A stretch of DNA of 61,163 nt from Akkermansiaceae bacterium (GTDB lineage: Bacteria; Verrucomicrobiota; Verrucomicrobiia; Verrucomicrobiales; Akkermansiaceae), in contig JAPKDJ010000017.1 in NCBI GenBank assembly GCA_026421245.1, forward strand, positions 1 to 61,163, written 5' to 3'. Within the stretch, counting starts at the first letter, position 1. Every line of letters begins with the position of its first letter. Below, one piece after another: positions 9,200 to 17,347 of this stretch. The position numbers were made by a program, and so were the translations under genes. Below the pieces are notes generated by a model. It saw only the letters and a program-made list of their open reading frames with translations, made no database searches and had not been told where the DNA came from.

Positions 9200-9607
9200 A
9201 AAATGAATCGCGGGTATGCCAGCCCCCGGTTTAAATATGCGGTTCTGCTGCATCAAATCCCGGCCCCAAACCTTGGACAATCTTGGGGAGTGGGTTTCCA
9301 TCTGGATTGCCAGAGATCCTATTCACACCGATGTCGATGATTGCATAAAAGACAGCGGAATTAACCGATGCTGCTAAAAAGTAGTAAGTGGAGAATTGTT
9401 TTTCTCTTCGAGAGAGATTCACATTCTCCAAATATCCTAACACAAGTGAGGACGAGGAATCAGAATTGGCTCTTTTTAAAGAAAGATCACTTATTCCGAT
9501 AAGGCTAACGAAAATATGAACAAGGCGCTGCCCCCCCCGGAGCCAACTTACCAATCAGAGGGAGAGATCTCTTGCGAACTCCGTATTTGGGGGGAAATAT
9601 AAATCCC
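9200..9607. other. Intergenic gap of 408 bases, no supported gene
   Basis: No frame here is convincing. A minus-strand frame of 107 codons (9231-9554, TTG start) and a plus frame of 45 codons (9203-9340, MNRGYASPRFKYAVLL...) are open but lack recognisable motifs. The stretch has lower GC than its flanks and contains a run of eight C at 9531-9538. It should include the promoter of the PhoX-like gene. It may be the remains of a lost gene. Confidence 0.4.
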
Positions 9608-10957
9608 ATGCAGAGACGATCTTTCCTCACCACTTCTGGCGCAACCCTCGGCTTCTTTGGTCTCCAAAAATATTTGACCGCGGCCGAAAACTCACGGGTG
9701 ATTGCTCCCTACGGCTCCCTTCTTTCAGATCCAAACGGTCTTTTGGACCTGCCCAAAGGCTTTCAGTATAAAATCATCTCAAGACGCGGCGACACAATGA
9801 GCGATGGTCTCGAGGTTCCCGGGATGCCCGACGGCATGGCTTGCTTTCAAGGCAAGGGCAACGAACTGATTCTCGTTCGTAATCACGAGCTTGGTATCGG
9901 AGTCCCAAACCAAAGCCCCTTTCCCGGGCAACGGGTGCCAGACCACTTCAATACAAGCTATTCCTACGATCATGGGGAGCGAGGAGAGGCACCTTACGTT
10001 GGAGGCACCACCAACTTGGTCTATGACATGAAAACACAGCAAGTGGTGGGCGAATTCCTCTCTCTTGTGGGCACAGATCGAAACTGTGCGGGAGGCGCTA
10101 TGCCCTGGGGGTCTTGGGTCACCTGCGAAGAACCCGGCGATATGACGAGCGAGAGAGGAAAACTTCATGGATACTGCTTTGAGGTTAAGGCCACCGATGA
10201 TGGAAAACTTCAAAAAGCTGTCGCCCTTAAAAAGCTGGGTCGCTTCCGCCACGAAGCTGTCGCTCTCGATCCCAACACCGGTATCCTCTACCTTACTGAA
10301 GATATCAACGACGGGCTCCTGTATCGCTTTATTCCGACTGAAAAAGGCAACCTTCACGAAGGCCAGCTTCAAGCTCTTGTGGTTAAAGGCAAACCTTCTG
10401 CCGATCTCCGGAATTACCGCGGCAGCAGTGATGTCATCAAGGAAGGCATCGAAATGGATGTCGAGTGGATCGATATGAACGACTATGAAGCTCCGGCCAA
10501 TGACCTCCGCTACCAAGGATTCCAGAAAGGAGCGGCCCGCTTTGCCCGTGGAGAGGGAATTCAATTCATGGACGGTGCCTTCTACATCTGTTGCACCGAT
10601 GGAGGACCCGAAAGCCAGGGACAAATCTATCGTCTTACTCCAGGCAGGTCAGATAAGCTCGATCTCTTCCTTCAGCCAAAATCAAACGACCTTCTCACCA
10701 ATGGTGACAACCTCTGCGCCTCTCCTTGGGGAGACCTTGTCATTTGTGAGGACCTTGTTACCGAACACAAAAGTAAGACACCCCATCTGCGCGGAATCAC
10801 TCCGGAGGGGCAGATCTACACGCTCGCGAAGAATGCCAAAAGTGCCACCGAGTTTGCCGGTTCGTGTTTTTCTCCCGATGGCTCGGTTCTCTTTGTGAAC
10901 ATGCAGGGAGATGGGCTAACTTTGGCTATCACAGGCCCTTGGCAGGATCAGGTCTGA
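9608..10957 (+). CDS. PhoX-like (DUF839) exported phosphatase
   Basis: From the ATG at 9608 the protein has 449 residues. It opens with a twin-arginine-like signal (MQRRSFLTTSG, then ATLGFFGL), as expected for PhoX proteins exported folded through Tat. The DUF839 core is visible: the LVRNHELG block, the NCAGGAMPWGSWVTCEE block, the GRFRHEAVALDPNTG block and the C-terminal FAGSCFSPDG block. PhoX enzymes are calcium/iron-dependent alkaline phosphatases that release phosphate outside the cytoplasm. A longer frame starting from a TTG at 9572 exists, but the Tat motif fixes the start at 9608. No pho regulator or phosphate transporter is adjacent. Confidence 0.88.
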   Translation: MQRRSFLTTSGATLGFFGLQKYLTAAENSRVIAPYGSLLSDPNGLLDLPKGFQYKIISRRGDTMSDGLEVPGMPDGMACFQGKGNELILVRNHELGIGVPNQSPFPGQRVPDHFNTSYSYDHGERGEAPYVGGTTNLVYDMKTQQVVGEFLSLVGTDRNCAGGAMPWGSWVTCEEPGDMTSERGKLHGYCFEVKATDDGKLQKAVALKKLGRFRHEAVALDPNTGILYLTEDINDGLLYRFIPTEKGNLHEGQLQALVVKGKPSADLRNYRGSSDVIKEGIEMDVEWIDMNDYEAPANDLRYQGFQKGAARFARGEGIQFMDGAFYICCTDGGPESQGQIYRLTPGRSDKLDLFLQPKSNDLLTNGDNLCASPWGDLVICEDLVTEHKSKTPHLRGITPEGQIYTLAKNAKSATEFAGSCFSPDGSVLFVNMQGDGLTLAITGPWQDQV

Positions 10958-10973
10958 CCTTCATAGTCCTGCC

Positions 10974-12164
10974 GTGAACTATCGTGAAGCTCTCGATTGG
11001 CTCTTCTCCACCCAACTCTTCGGAATCAAGTTGGGACTGGAGGGGCCTACTCATCTTCTTCGTGAGTTCCTTGCCTTCCCATCTCATCGGACCAAAGTGA
11101 TTCATGTCGCCGGGACGAACGGTAAGGGTTCCACTTGCGCCATGATCGATGCTCTCGGCCAAGGTCTGGCCCTTCGATCAGGGCTTTTCACCTCGCCACA
11201 TCTCATCGACTACCGCGAACGAGTCCGGGTCAATGGGCTGGAGATTAGCGAAGAAAAAACGGCCACACTTTTGACTGAGCTTCGCGAACTCGTTACGGAT
11301 TGGGAAAACCATCCCACTTTCTTTGAACTCACTCTCGCACTTGCGCTGAGATATTTTCGTGATTGTGATTGTGATCTAATTGTCCTCGAAACCGGGATGG
11401 GAGGTCGTCTTGATGCCACCACTGCGGTCCCCGCAGACGTGTGCGTCCTCACCCCCGTCTCTCTTGATCATACAGAATGGCTAGGATCAACCCTCGATGA
11501 AATCGCTCGTGAAAAATCCGCCATCGCCGTTCGGGGGAAACCCTTCCTCTCGGCTCCCCAGCAACCGGAAGCCGAAAAAGCCGTCCGGCAAATCACCAAT
11601 CAAACCCAGGCTCCGCTTCAATTCGTCAATGATCCCCTTCGCGGCTACTCTCTTTCGCTTGCGGGCGTCCACCAACAAGAGAACGCCGCCTTAGCCTGCG
11701 AAGCTTTGGTCGCTGCAGGCTACCACCTCACCTTTGATATCGTCCAGCACTCACTCCAGCATCTCCGCTGGCCTGGGCGTTTTGAACGCGTAGAAAACGA
11801 CCTCATCCTTGATGCGGCCCACAATCCCCATGCCGCAGAGGCTCTCGTAGCAACCTGGAAGGTGGAATTTCCCAAAACCAAACCTGCCGTTATCTATGGA
11901 GCGGTCGAGGACAAGGCCACATCAGATGTTTTGGCAATACTCTCACAAATCGCGGAGGAGTTTCATTTTGTTCCACTCAATTCCCCCCGCGGGCTCGCCC
12001 CCGATAGACATCAAGTGGAGCTTCCCTCGACCATTCATCCCGATCTCGCCTCCGCTCTCACGGCGACCAATGACCGCCCGGCTTTACTGACCGGCTCACT
12101 CTTTCTCCTGGGAGAAGCAAAAGCACTTTTGGCCAAAGAAGAAATTCGTCCAACTGTCCAATAA
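10974..12164 (+). CDS. folC: Dihydrofolate synthase / folylpolyglutamate synthase
   Basis: FolC joins glutamate to dihydropteroate and extends the polyglutamate tail of folates, using ATP in the cytoplasm. The 396-residue protein has the Mur-ligase-like P-loop GTNGKGST (about residues 47-54), the SPHLIDYRERVRVNG block, the ETGMGGRLDATT block, the LDHTEWLG block and DAAHNP in the C-terminal domain. The start is a GTG at 10974, right where the family begins (NYREALDWLF). It sits 16 bases after the PhoX-like gene. Confidence 0.93.
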   Translation: MNYREALDWLFSTQLFGIKLGLEGPTHLLREFLAFPSHRTKVIHVAGTNGKGSTCAMIDALGQGLALRSGLFTSPHLIDYRERVRVNGLEISEEKTATLLTELRELVTDWENHPTFFELTLALALRYFRDCDCDLIVLETGMGGRLDATTAVPADVCVLTPVSLDHTEWLGSTLDEIAREKSAIAVRGKPFLSAPQQPEAEKAVRQITNQTQAPLQFVNDPLRGYSLSLAGVHQQENAALACEALVAAGYHLTFDIVQHSLQHLRWPGRFERVENDLILDAAHNPHAAEALVATWKVEFPKTKPAVIYGAVEDKATSDVLAILSQIAEEFHFVPLNSPRGLAPDRHQVELPSTIHPDLASALTATNDRPALLTGSLFLLGEAKALLAKEEIRPTVQ

Positions 12165-12224
12165 GTCCGGTCTAAAAAGAAATTCACAGGTTGCTAAGAT
12201 TGCCAACGCCCTCATTACGGGCGC

Positions 12225-13682
12225 ATGCTCCCCAACATGGCGAACGCGGACGACAAACCTCCTTTCGAGAAGAAAAACGGGCCCAAATTGCAGGACGGTA
12301 AAAAGGATGAACGCGATGAATTAACTCCTCCCCCCCACGCAGTTGGCCCGGAAAAAAGTGTTCTGAGTTCCATGCTACAGGATCCAGAGGAGTACATCGG
12401 ACGAGCTATCGAAGGCCAACTCACTCCGGCCCATTTCTATGTCCCCTCACATGGAAAGCTCTTTCATGTCCTAGTTGAGCACTTTGAAACCGGAAAAACT
12501 GTCGAACTGGTCGCACTCACCCAATACCTGATGGATCGTGACCTCCTCGACACAATTGGAGGGCCCTCGGCAGTCGGGGAAATTTACACTTACGCACCGA
12601 CTGCGGCCCACTTTGGCTCGCACCTCGCGATCGTGAAGGAGAAGTACATTCTCCGGAACATCATCAAATCGTGTACTGAATCGATCACCACCGCTTACGA
12701 TGACCCCGAAGATGTTCAGGAATTCTTAGACAGTGTTGAACAGAAGGTTCTCGAAATCCGCGAAGCCAGTGAGACAACCGTCGAAATGGACGTCAAAACC
12801 GCGGTCGCCGAAGTCATGGTATACCTTCAGGAGTTTCTCGCCGGAGATCGTGGCATTACCGGAATGACCACCGGCTACTCTGAACTCGATAAAATGATCA
12901 ACGGACTCAAGGCCCCCGATATGTTCGTCATCGCAGCCCGCCCCTCCATGGGAAAAACCTCTTTCATGATGAACGTTGTTGAACACATCGCGGTAACCTC
13001 GGCCAAACCCGCCATGGTCTTTTCCTGCGAGATGTCCACGGTCCAAATCGTCCAACGGCTTGTTTTCTCACGGGCTCGTTTTGAATTCCAAAAACTAACC
13101 AAGGGCTACCAACCCAATAAGGGAGACCTTGAGCGAATCAAACAAGCTTCGGCCGAAGTCTCAGCCTCAAAACTCTTCATTGACGACACCGCCGGGATTT
13201 CCATCAACGATCTGCGCGCAAAGGCCCGTCGAAAACATCGTGACGAAGGCATTAGCTGCATCGCGGTCGATTATCTTCAGTTAATGAGATCGACCTCAAA
13301 GCAGGCCTCGAACTCCCGGGAACGTGAAATCGCAGAAATTTCCGGTGGGCTAAAGGCACTCGCCAAAGAACTCAATGTTCCCGTCATTGTCCTCGCCCAA
13401 CTTAACCGGGGTCCGGAAAGTCGAACCGGCTCCTCACTCGGAGTGCCGCGTATGTCCGACCTTCGTGAATCCGGTTCGATCGAGCAAGATGCCGATATGG
13501 TCGGGCTCTTGTATCGGAAGGTCTACTACGTCGATAATCAGGAGGAACGCGATGAAGATGATGGTGAGGCCGAACTTGTTCTCGCGAAGAACCGAAACGG
13601 CCCAACCGGAAACGTGCCCCTAACCTTTATTCCTGCGCTCATGCGCTTCGAGACGCGGGCCTTTACCGCGGAACCATCCTAA
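12225..13682 (+). CDS. dnaB: Replicative DNA helicase
   Basis: DnaB is the hexameric 5'-3' helicase at the replication fork. The 485-residue protein has the N-terminal DnaB domain (about residues 38-150) and a RecA-like C-terminal domain with Walker A ARPSMGKT (238-245), AVDYLQLM as the Walker B region, and the LAQLNRGPESR loop with the Arg finger. A charged tail of about 35 residues precedes the core. ATGs at 12225 and 12237 are both possible starts. A short GC hairpin (CGCCC/GGGCG) at about 12208-12223 sits just before the start and could affect translation. Confidence 0.96.
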   Translation: MLPNMANADDKPPFEKKNGPKLQDGKKDERDELTPPPHAVGPEKSVLSSMLQDPEEYIGRAIEGQLTPAHFYVPSHGKLFHVLVEHFETGKTVELVALTQYLMDRDLLDTIGGPSAVGEIYTYAPTAAHFGSHLAIVKEKYILRNIIKSCTESITTAYDDPEDVQEFLDSVEQKVLEIREASETTVEMDVKTAVAEVMVYLQEFLAGDRGITGMTTGYSELDKMINGLKAPDMFVIAARPSMGKTSFMMNVVEHIAVTSAKPAMVFSCEMSTVQIVQRLVFSRARFEFQKLTKGYQPNKGDLERIKQASAEVSASKLFIDDTAGISINDLRAKARRKHRDEGISCIAVDYLQLMRSTSKQASNSREREIAEISGGLKALAKELNVPVIVLAQLNRGPESRTGSSLGVPRMSDLRESGSIEQDADMVGLLYRKVYYVDNQEERDEDDGEAELVLAKNRNGPTGNVPLTFIPALMRFETRAFTAEPS

Positions 13683-13696
13683 GTCAGTTTTTGAAC

Positions 13697-14467
13697 ATGA
13701 GCTTAAAGCATTCTGTCTGCCGGTGGTGTTTTGATGAAACCCCCCTACCCGTTCTCGCGGAGTGGTGTCAGGAACTGGGAATCCAAGCCATCGATCTCTT
13801 GCACCCTCACGAAGTTTCAGAAATCACAGATTTTGGCCTGACCTGCCCGATCACCGCGGCACCGGAACACGAAAGTGGTCTCGGCTGTATCGAGCGCGCC
13901 TTTAACAATCCGGCGCACCACCCAGCTCTTTGGGAAATCTACAAAGAGCTCATCCCGAAAGCCGCTGAAGCGGGAATCCTCAATGTCATCACGTTCTCTG
14001 GAAATCGTGAAGGTTTGAGTGACGCTGAGGGCATTGAGAATTGCGCAGCGGGATTGGATCCTCTTCTCGCCCTAGCCGAAAAGCACAACATCACCTTGAT
14101 CATGGAGCTTCTCAATTCGAAAGTCGATCATCCCGGCTACCAATGCGACCACACTGACTGGGGGATCGCCCTATGCCAGAAGCTCGGTTCTCCCCGCTTC
14201 AAACTTCTCTATGACATCTACCACATGCAAGTCATGGAAGGTAACGTCATGGCCACCATTCGTCGGGCAGCTCAATACATCGGACACTATCACACTGCCG
14301 GATGCCCCGGCCGCAATGAACTCGACGAAACTCAGGAACTCTACTATCCCGCGATCATTGAGACGATCCGAAAGACAGGCTACGATGGGTTCCTTGCCCA
14401 AGAATTCGTCCCAACCTGGGACAACCACAAAGAGGCTTTGGCAGATGCCATTCGCCGCTGCGTGTAG
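13697..14467 (+). CDS. hyi: Hydroxypyruvate isomerase-like TIM-barrel protein
   Basis: The 256-residue protein resembles the xylose-isomerase-like TIM-barrel group, closest to hydroxypyruvate isomerase. The pattern includes LLNSKVDHPGYQCD, the metal/substrate motif LYDIYHMQ, the block HYHTAGCPGRNELD and a terminal GFLAQEFVP. The enzyme interconverts hydroxypyruvate and tartronate semialdehyde. ATG at 13697 is preferred over a TTG two codons earlier. dnaB ends 14 bases upstream, so co-transcription is possible, though no functional tie is evident. A hairpin follows at 14516-14544. Other sugar isomerases of the same fold cannot be fully excluded. Confidence 0.85.
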   Translation: MSLKHSVCRWCFDETPLPVLAEWCQELGIQAIDLLHPHEVSEITDFGLTCPITAAPEHESGLGCIERAFNNPAHHPALWEIYKELIPKAAEAGILNVITFSGNREGLSDAEGIENCAAGLDPLLALAEKHNITLIMELLNSKVDHPGYQCDHTDWGIALCQKLGSPRFKLLYDIYHMQVMEGNVMATIRRAAQYIGHYHTAGCPGRNELDETQELYYPAIIETIRKTGYDGFLAQEFVPTWDNHKEALADAIRRCV

Positions 14468-14515
14468 ATCGCGAATCGATGCCTTGAGGACTAAGTCAGC
14501 AGAGATCCAGCGAAA

Positions 14516-14544
14516 CTCCGACGGGATAGGTCTCACCGTCGGAG
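14516..14544. terminator. Hairpin between convergent genes
   Basis: CTCCGACG (14516-14523) pairs with CGTCGGAG (14537-14544), an 8-bp perfect stem, with GGT/ACC pairing possible inside the loop. It lies between the 3' ends of hyi (plus) and the Arg-rich gene (minus) and could end transcription from either side. There is no clear T run. Confidence 0.5.
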
Positions 14545-14607
14545 AATTTGAGAATCATCCAAACTTCGATTTCGAATCAAATGACTCGGTTCAATCCAGC
14601 TTGAGGA

Positions 14608-15282
14608 TTAATCGTCGTTTTTCTTCGCCTTTTTCCCCTGGTCCTGTCGACCCACAACACGGGACTTTTCTTCAAGAAAAAGCCGGGCAGCATTGAAGCT
14701 ACTCCGAGCATAGTCTCGAAGCCCGTTGTCATCAAGAAGAGCCAAACCTTCCTCGGTCACTTCAGATTCAAATATCTGCCAAGCCTTCTTGGCGAGATCC
14801 TTCGAATTGACGGAAACTCTGATCTTTGGCTCGCGCTTTTCAGTGCGCTGCTCACGGTCCCTGTCCCGCCCACGGCCACGACCACGGCGATCGTTCTGAT
14901 CGGGACGATTCTGATCTCTTTGGGGCTCTTTGGCTTTCTCTCTTCTCTGGGGCTCTTCGCCAGGTCCTTCATCTGGAACCAGCTTCTCACTCACCTCATC
15001 TGCAATTGGCTCGTCAGCCGTCTCTCTCCGGGCGTCACGAACCCTTGACTTGGGTTCACGGTCCTTTCTAGGAGGCGGGTTCTCTTCGCTTTCAGCTCGT
15101 GGAGATGTCTCCATCGCCGAATTACCGGCATCCGCCGGAGTAGCGGAATCAGAAAGTGGTAACTGCTCTTCGGAGGTTGAGGTTTCTTTTTTAGCATTCT
15201 TACGAGGTGCGCGCTTGGCCGCGCCTTTTTTTCGCACGGATTTCCGTGCCGTATTCTTGGCTGGTGGTGTCTCTTCGGACAT
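14608..15282 (-). CDS. Arg/Gly-rich, mostly disordered protein
   Basis: The 224-residue protein begins with a Lys/Arg/Ala-rich basic stretch (RKKGAAKRAPRKNAKK), passes through an acidic Ser/Glu/Pro region, then has an RG-rich tract (RRGRGRGRDRDRE) near residues 132-145. It ends in a short ordered-looking domain of about 65 residues (KIRVSVNSKDLAKKAWQIF, then a helix-rich EEGLALLDDNGLRDYARSS segment). The RG tract suggests nucleic-acid binding, probably RNA; that is inference. No signal peptide or membrane segment. I do not recognise the family. A hairpin at 15300-15327 separates it from gspG upstream. Confidence 0.75.
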   Translation of the reverse strand: MSEETPPAKNTARKSVRKKGAAKRAPRKNAKKETSTSEEQLPLSDSATPADAGNSAMETSPRAESEENPPPRKDREPKSRVRDARRETADEPIADEVSEKLVPDEGPGEEPQRREKAKEPQRDQNRPDQNDRRGRGRGRDRDREQRTEKREPKIRVSVNSKDLAKKAWQIFESEVTEEGLALLDDNGLRDYARSSFNAARLFLEEKSRVVGRQDQGKKAKKNDD

Positions 15283-15299
15283 GTATTTTTTGAGTAGAA

Positions 15300-15327
15300 C
15301 AGGCGGAAGATAAAACTCTTCCGCCTG
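15300..15327 (-). terminator. Hairpin after the gspG-like gene
   Basis: An 11-bp perfect stem (CAGGCGGAAGA with TCTTCCGCCTG) and a six-base loop (TAAAAC) lie between the gspG stop and the next minus-strand gene. The stem strength suggests a terminator or transcript-end stabiliser for the secretion operon, but no long T run follows on the minus strand. Confidence 0.55.
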
Positions 15328-15365
15328 CCAATGATTGTTTTAATTAGGTGATTTCTGAACGCGGT

Positions 15366-15932
15366 TTAGCGCCAGATATCATCCTTGGTTTGTTCGTTCT
15401 CGAGGTGCCCGCTGATGTTTAGGTCAGTGGGTTCATTATCAGGCCCGACGGACCAAAGGTCAAAATCCCCATCATTTTTGACTTCTTCAACCAAATCTCC
15501 GTTCTTGTCGAGCGCCGCACGGTAGCGGAATGACTGACCAAAACTATCAAGAATGATCTTCTTCCCCTGCAGGGTCCCCACAAGGGCGGCATTCTTTTGG
15601 TCGTTGAGTTCTTTCCAGTAAATAGGTCCCGTAGGAGCCTGTCCTTGGCCGGTATAATCACCGGAAAGGGCATTAAACAAAATCGAACTACTGGCCTCTT
15701 CTCCGACAGGATAGATTCCGTTGTGTTCACTGGCATATTCTTCCAGTTTCAGTGCAAGGTTCCTCAAGGTCACACGAGTCTGCTTGATATCTCGTTGCTT
15801 GTTCACCTTTATGAGAGCTCCGATCACAATCCCGGATAGGATCATAATAATTGTCATTACCACCAGCAACTCGATCATCGAGAATCCGGAGCGGTGACGG
15901 CGAGCGCCAGAGAATGGGAAATTTCTTTTCAT
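15366..15932 (-). CDS. GspG-type major pseudopilin
   Basis: From the ATG at 15932 the protein has 188 residues: a short basic leader (RNFPFSGARRHRSG), then the prepilin peptidase site G/FSMIE and a hydrophobic helix (LLVVMTIIMIL). The Glu five residues after the cut site is present. The globular part resembles GspG (KLEEYASEHNGIYP, YRAALDKNGD, WSVGPDNEP). GspG is the main subunit of the type II secretion pseudopilus. It closes an operon gspE-gspE-gspF-gspG on the minus strand. A longer open frame to 15995 overlaps gspF and is less likely. Confidence 0.88.
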   Translation of the reverse strand: MKRNFPFSGARRHRSGFSMIELLVVMTIIMILSGIVIGALIKVNKQRDIKQTRVTLRNLALKLEEYASEHNGIYPVGEEASSSILFNALSGDYTGQGQAPTGPIYWKELNDQKNAALVGTLQGKKIILDSFGQSFRYRAALDKNGDLVEEVKNDGDFDLWSVGPDNEPTDLNISGHLENEQTKDDIWR

Positions 15933-15987
15933 GCTGCTAATGTAACAGGTTTTTGAGTTTGGGGCAATAAGGGCTGTCTCAGGTGAC

Positions 15988-17271
15988 CTAGCCACCTTGC
16001 ATTTCCTGAATCACTTTGATCAGTGGCAGGAACAAGGCAAACACGATGCCGCCCACCACTACGGCAAGAATCACAATCATAATCGGCTCCAAGATCGAGG
16101 TCAGTGCGGTCACCGCACCATCCACCTCATCATCGTAAACATCGGCGATTTTCAGGAGCATCTCCGGTAGCTGACCGGTCTCCTCACCCACATCCACCAT
16201 AGAAACCACGAGGTTGGGGAAAATTCCCGAGCCCGTCATCGGCGACACAATGGATTCACCTTCCTTAACGGCGTCGTGAACTTTATCGATCGCTTTTGCA
16301 ACCACGACATTACCCGCTGTATCTCGAGTAATATTGAGAGCCTGGAGGATGGGCACACCGGAAGTCACGAGAGTTCCGAGGGTCCGGGTAAATCGTGCAA
16401 CCGCACTTTTACGCTGAATGTCGCCAAAAATTGGGATTTTTAATTTCATCGAATCGACGACATCCCGCCCCTTGGACGTTCGGGTCCAAGCGCCAAAGAT
16501 CATCCACGTACCAACTGCGATAAAGAGAAGCCACACTGAATTTGGCAGGATCAACGGACGGGCCAACATCCAATCAGAGAAGCCGAACACGACTCGCGAA
16601 ATCAATGGAAGCTGGCTGTCTCCCATATCCTCGAACATCGCGCGGAACTTGGGAACAATGAATAGCATGAGGAAACTCATGATCGCGACCGCAATGAACA
16701 TCACGATTAAAGGGTAGACCATGGCTGAAACGATCTTGCCCTTCAACTTATGGGCCTTCTCCTGATACTCTGCAAGACGGGTGAGAACGACTTCAAGCAC
16801 ACCACCAAGCTCACCGGCCTTAACCATATTGACAAAAAGCTTGTTGAACATCTTGGGATGCTGGCCGAGGCTTTCGGAAAAGGTTGAACCACCTTGCACC
16901 GATTCGGCAATATTGGTGATTGTGTCCTTCAAAACCGGATTAGGCTCCTGCTTGCTGAGAATATTGAGACCTCGGAGTAACGGCAGCCCGGAATCGATCA
17001 GGGTTGCCAGCTGGCGGGTGAAGATCATGAGGATCTTTGGTTTCACCTTCCCTCCAAGTTTCCCTTTGCCCTTCCCTTTGGATTTGGCCTTTTTCTTCCC
17101 TTTCTTACCAGGGGTCTTGGCGAGGGAACCCTTGCCTTCTTGAACAACTTGAGTGGGATAGAGTCCCTGACCGCGGAGAGCTTGAACGGCTTCTGCATCA
17201 GAGTTGGCCTGAACCACCCCAGTGGTCTGCTCACCCTTGGCGTCGAGCGCAATGTATTGGAAATTTGCCAT
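15988..17271 (-). CDS. GspF/PilC inner-membrane platform protein
   Basis: The 427-residue protein contains two T2SSF domains (about residues 85-205 and 290-412), each with the family hydrophobic pattern. It also has the N-terminal opening ANFQYIALDAKGEQTTG found in GspF and PilC. A Lys/Gly-rich linker (residues about 50-75, KTPGKKGKKKAKSKGKGKGK) is unusually basic and may contact the ATPase or nucleic acid. GspF/PilC anchors the secretion ATPase and the pseudopilus at the inner membrane. It lies 76 bases after gspE and 55 bases before gspG. Confidence 0.92.
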   Translation of the reverse strand: MANFQYIALDAKGEQTTGVVQANSDAEAVQALRGQGLYPTQVVQEGKGSLAKTPGKKGKKKAKSKGKGKGKLGGKVKPKILMIFTRQLATLIDSGLPLLRGLNILSKQEPNPVLKDTITNIAESVQGGSTFSESLGQHPKMFNKLFVNMVKAGELGGVLEVVLTRLAEYQEKAHKLKGKIVSAMVYPLIVMFIAVAIMSFLMLFIVPKFRAMFEDMGDSQLPLISRVVFGFSDWMLARPLILPNSVWLLFIAVGTWMIFGAWTRTSKGRDVVDSMKLKIPIFGDIQRKSAVARFTRTLGTLVTSGVPILQALNITRDTAGNVVVAKAIDKVHDAVKEGESIVSPMTGSGIFPNLVVSMVDVGEETGQLPEMLLKIADVYDDEVDGAVTALTSILEPIMIVILAVVVGGIVFALFLPLIKVIQEMQGG

Positions 17272-17347
17272 TAGAGTTTGTGTGTGTGAATAATTCTAAA
17301 GATGAAGTGAAAGGATGGGAAAGCTTGAAATTCTGAAATCTGAAAAT

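Noticed and set aside
9231..9554. Minus frame of 107 codons in the comF-phoX gap
   Set aside because: TTG start, no motif, low-complexity start over a run of eight G; kept only as a note on the gap.
9779..10624. Minus frame of 281 codons opposite the PhoX-like gene
   Set aside because: Shadow; the plus-strand protein has a signal and all family blocks.
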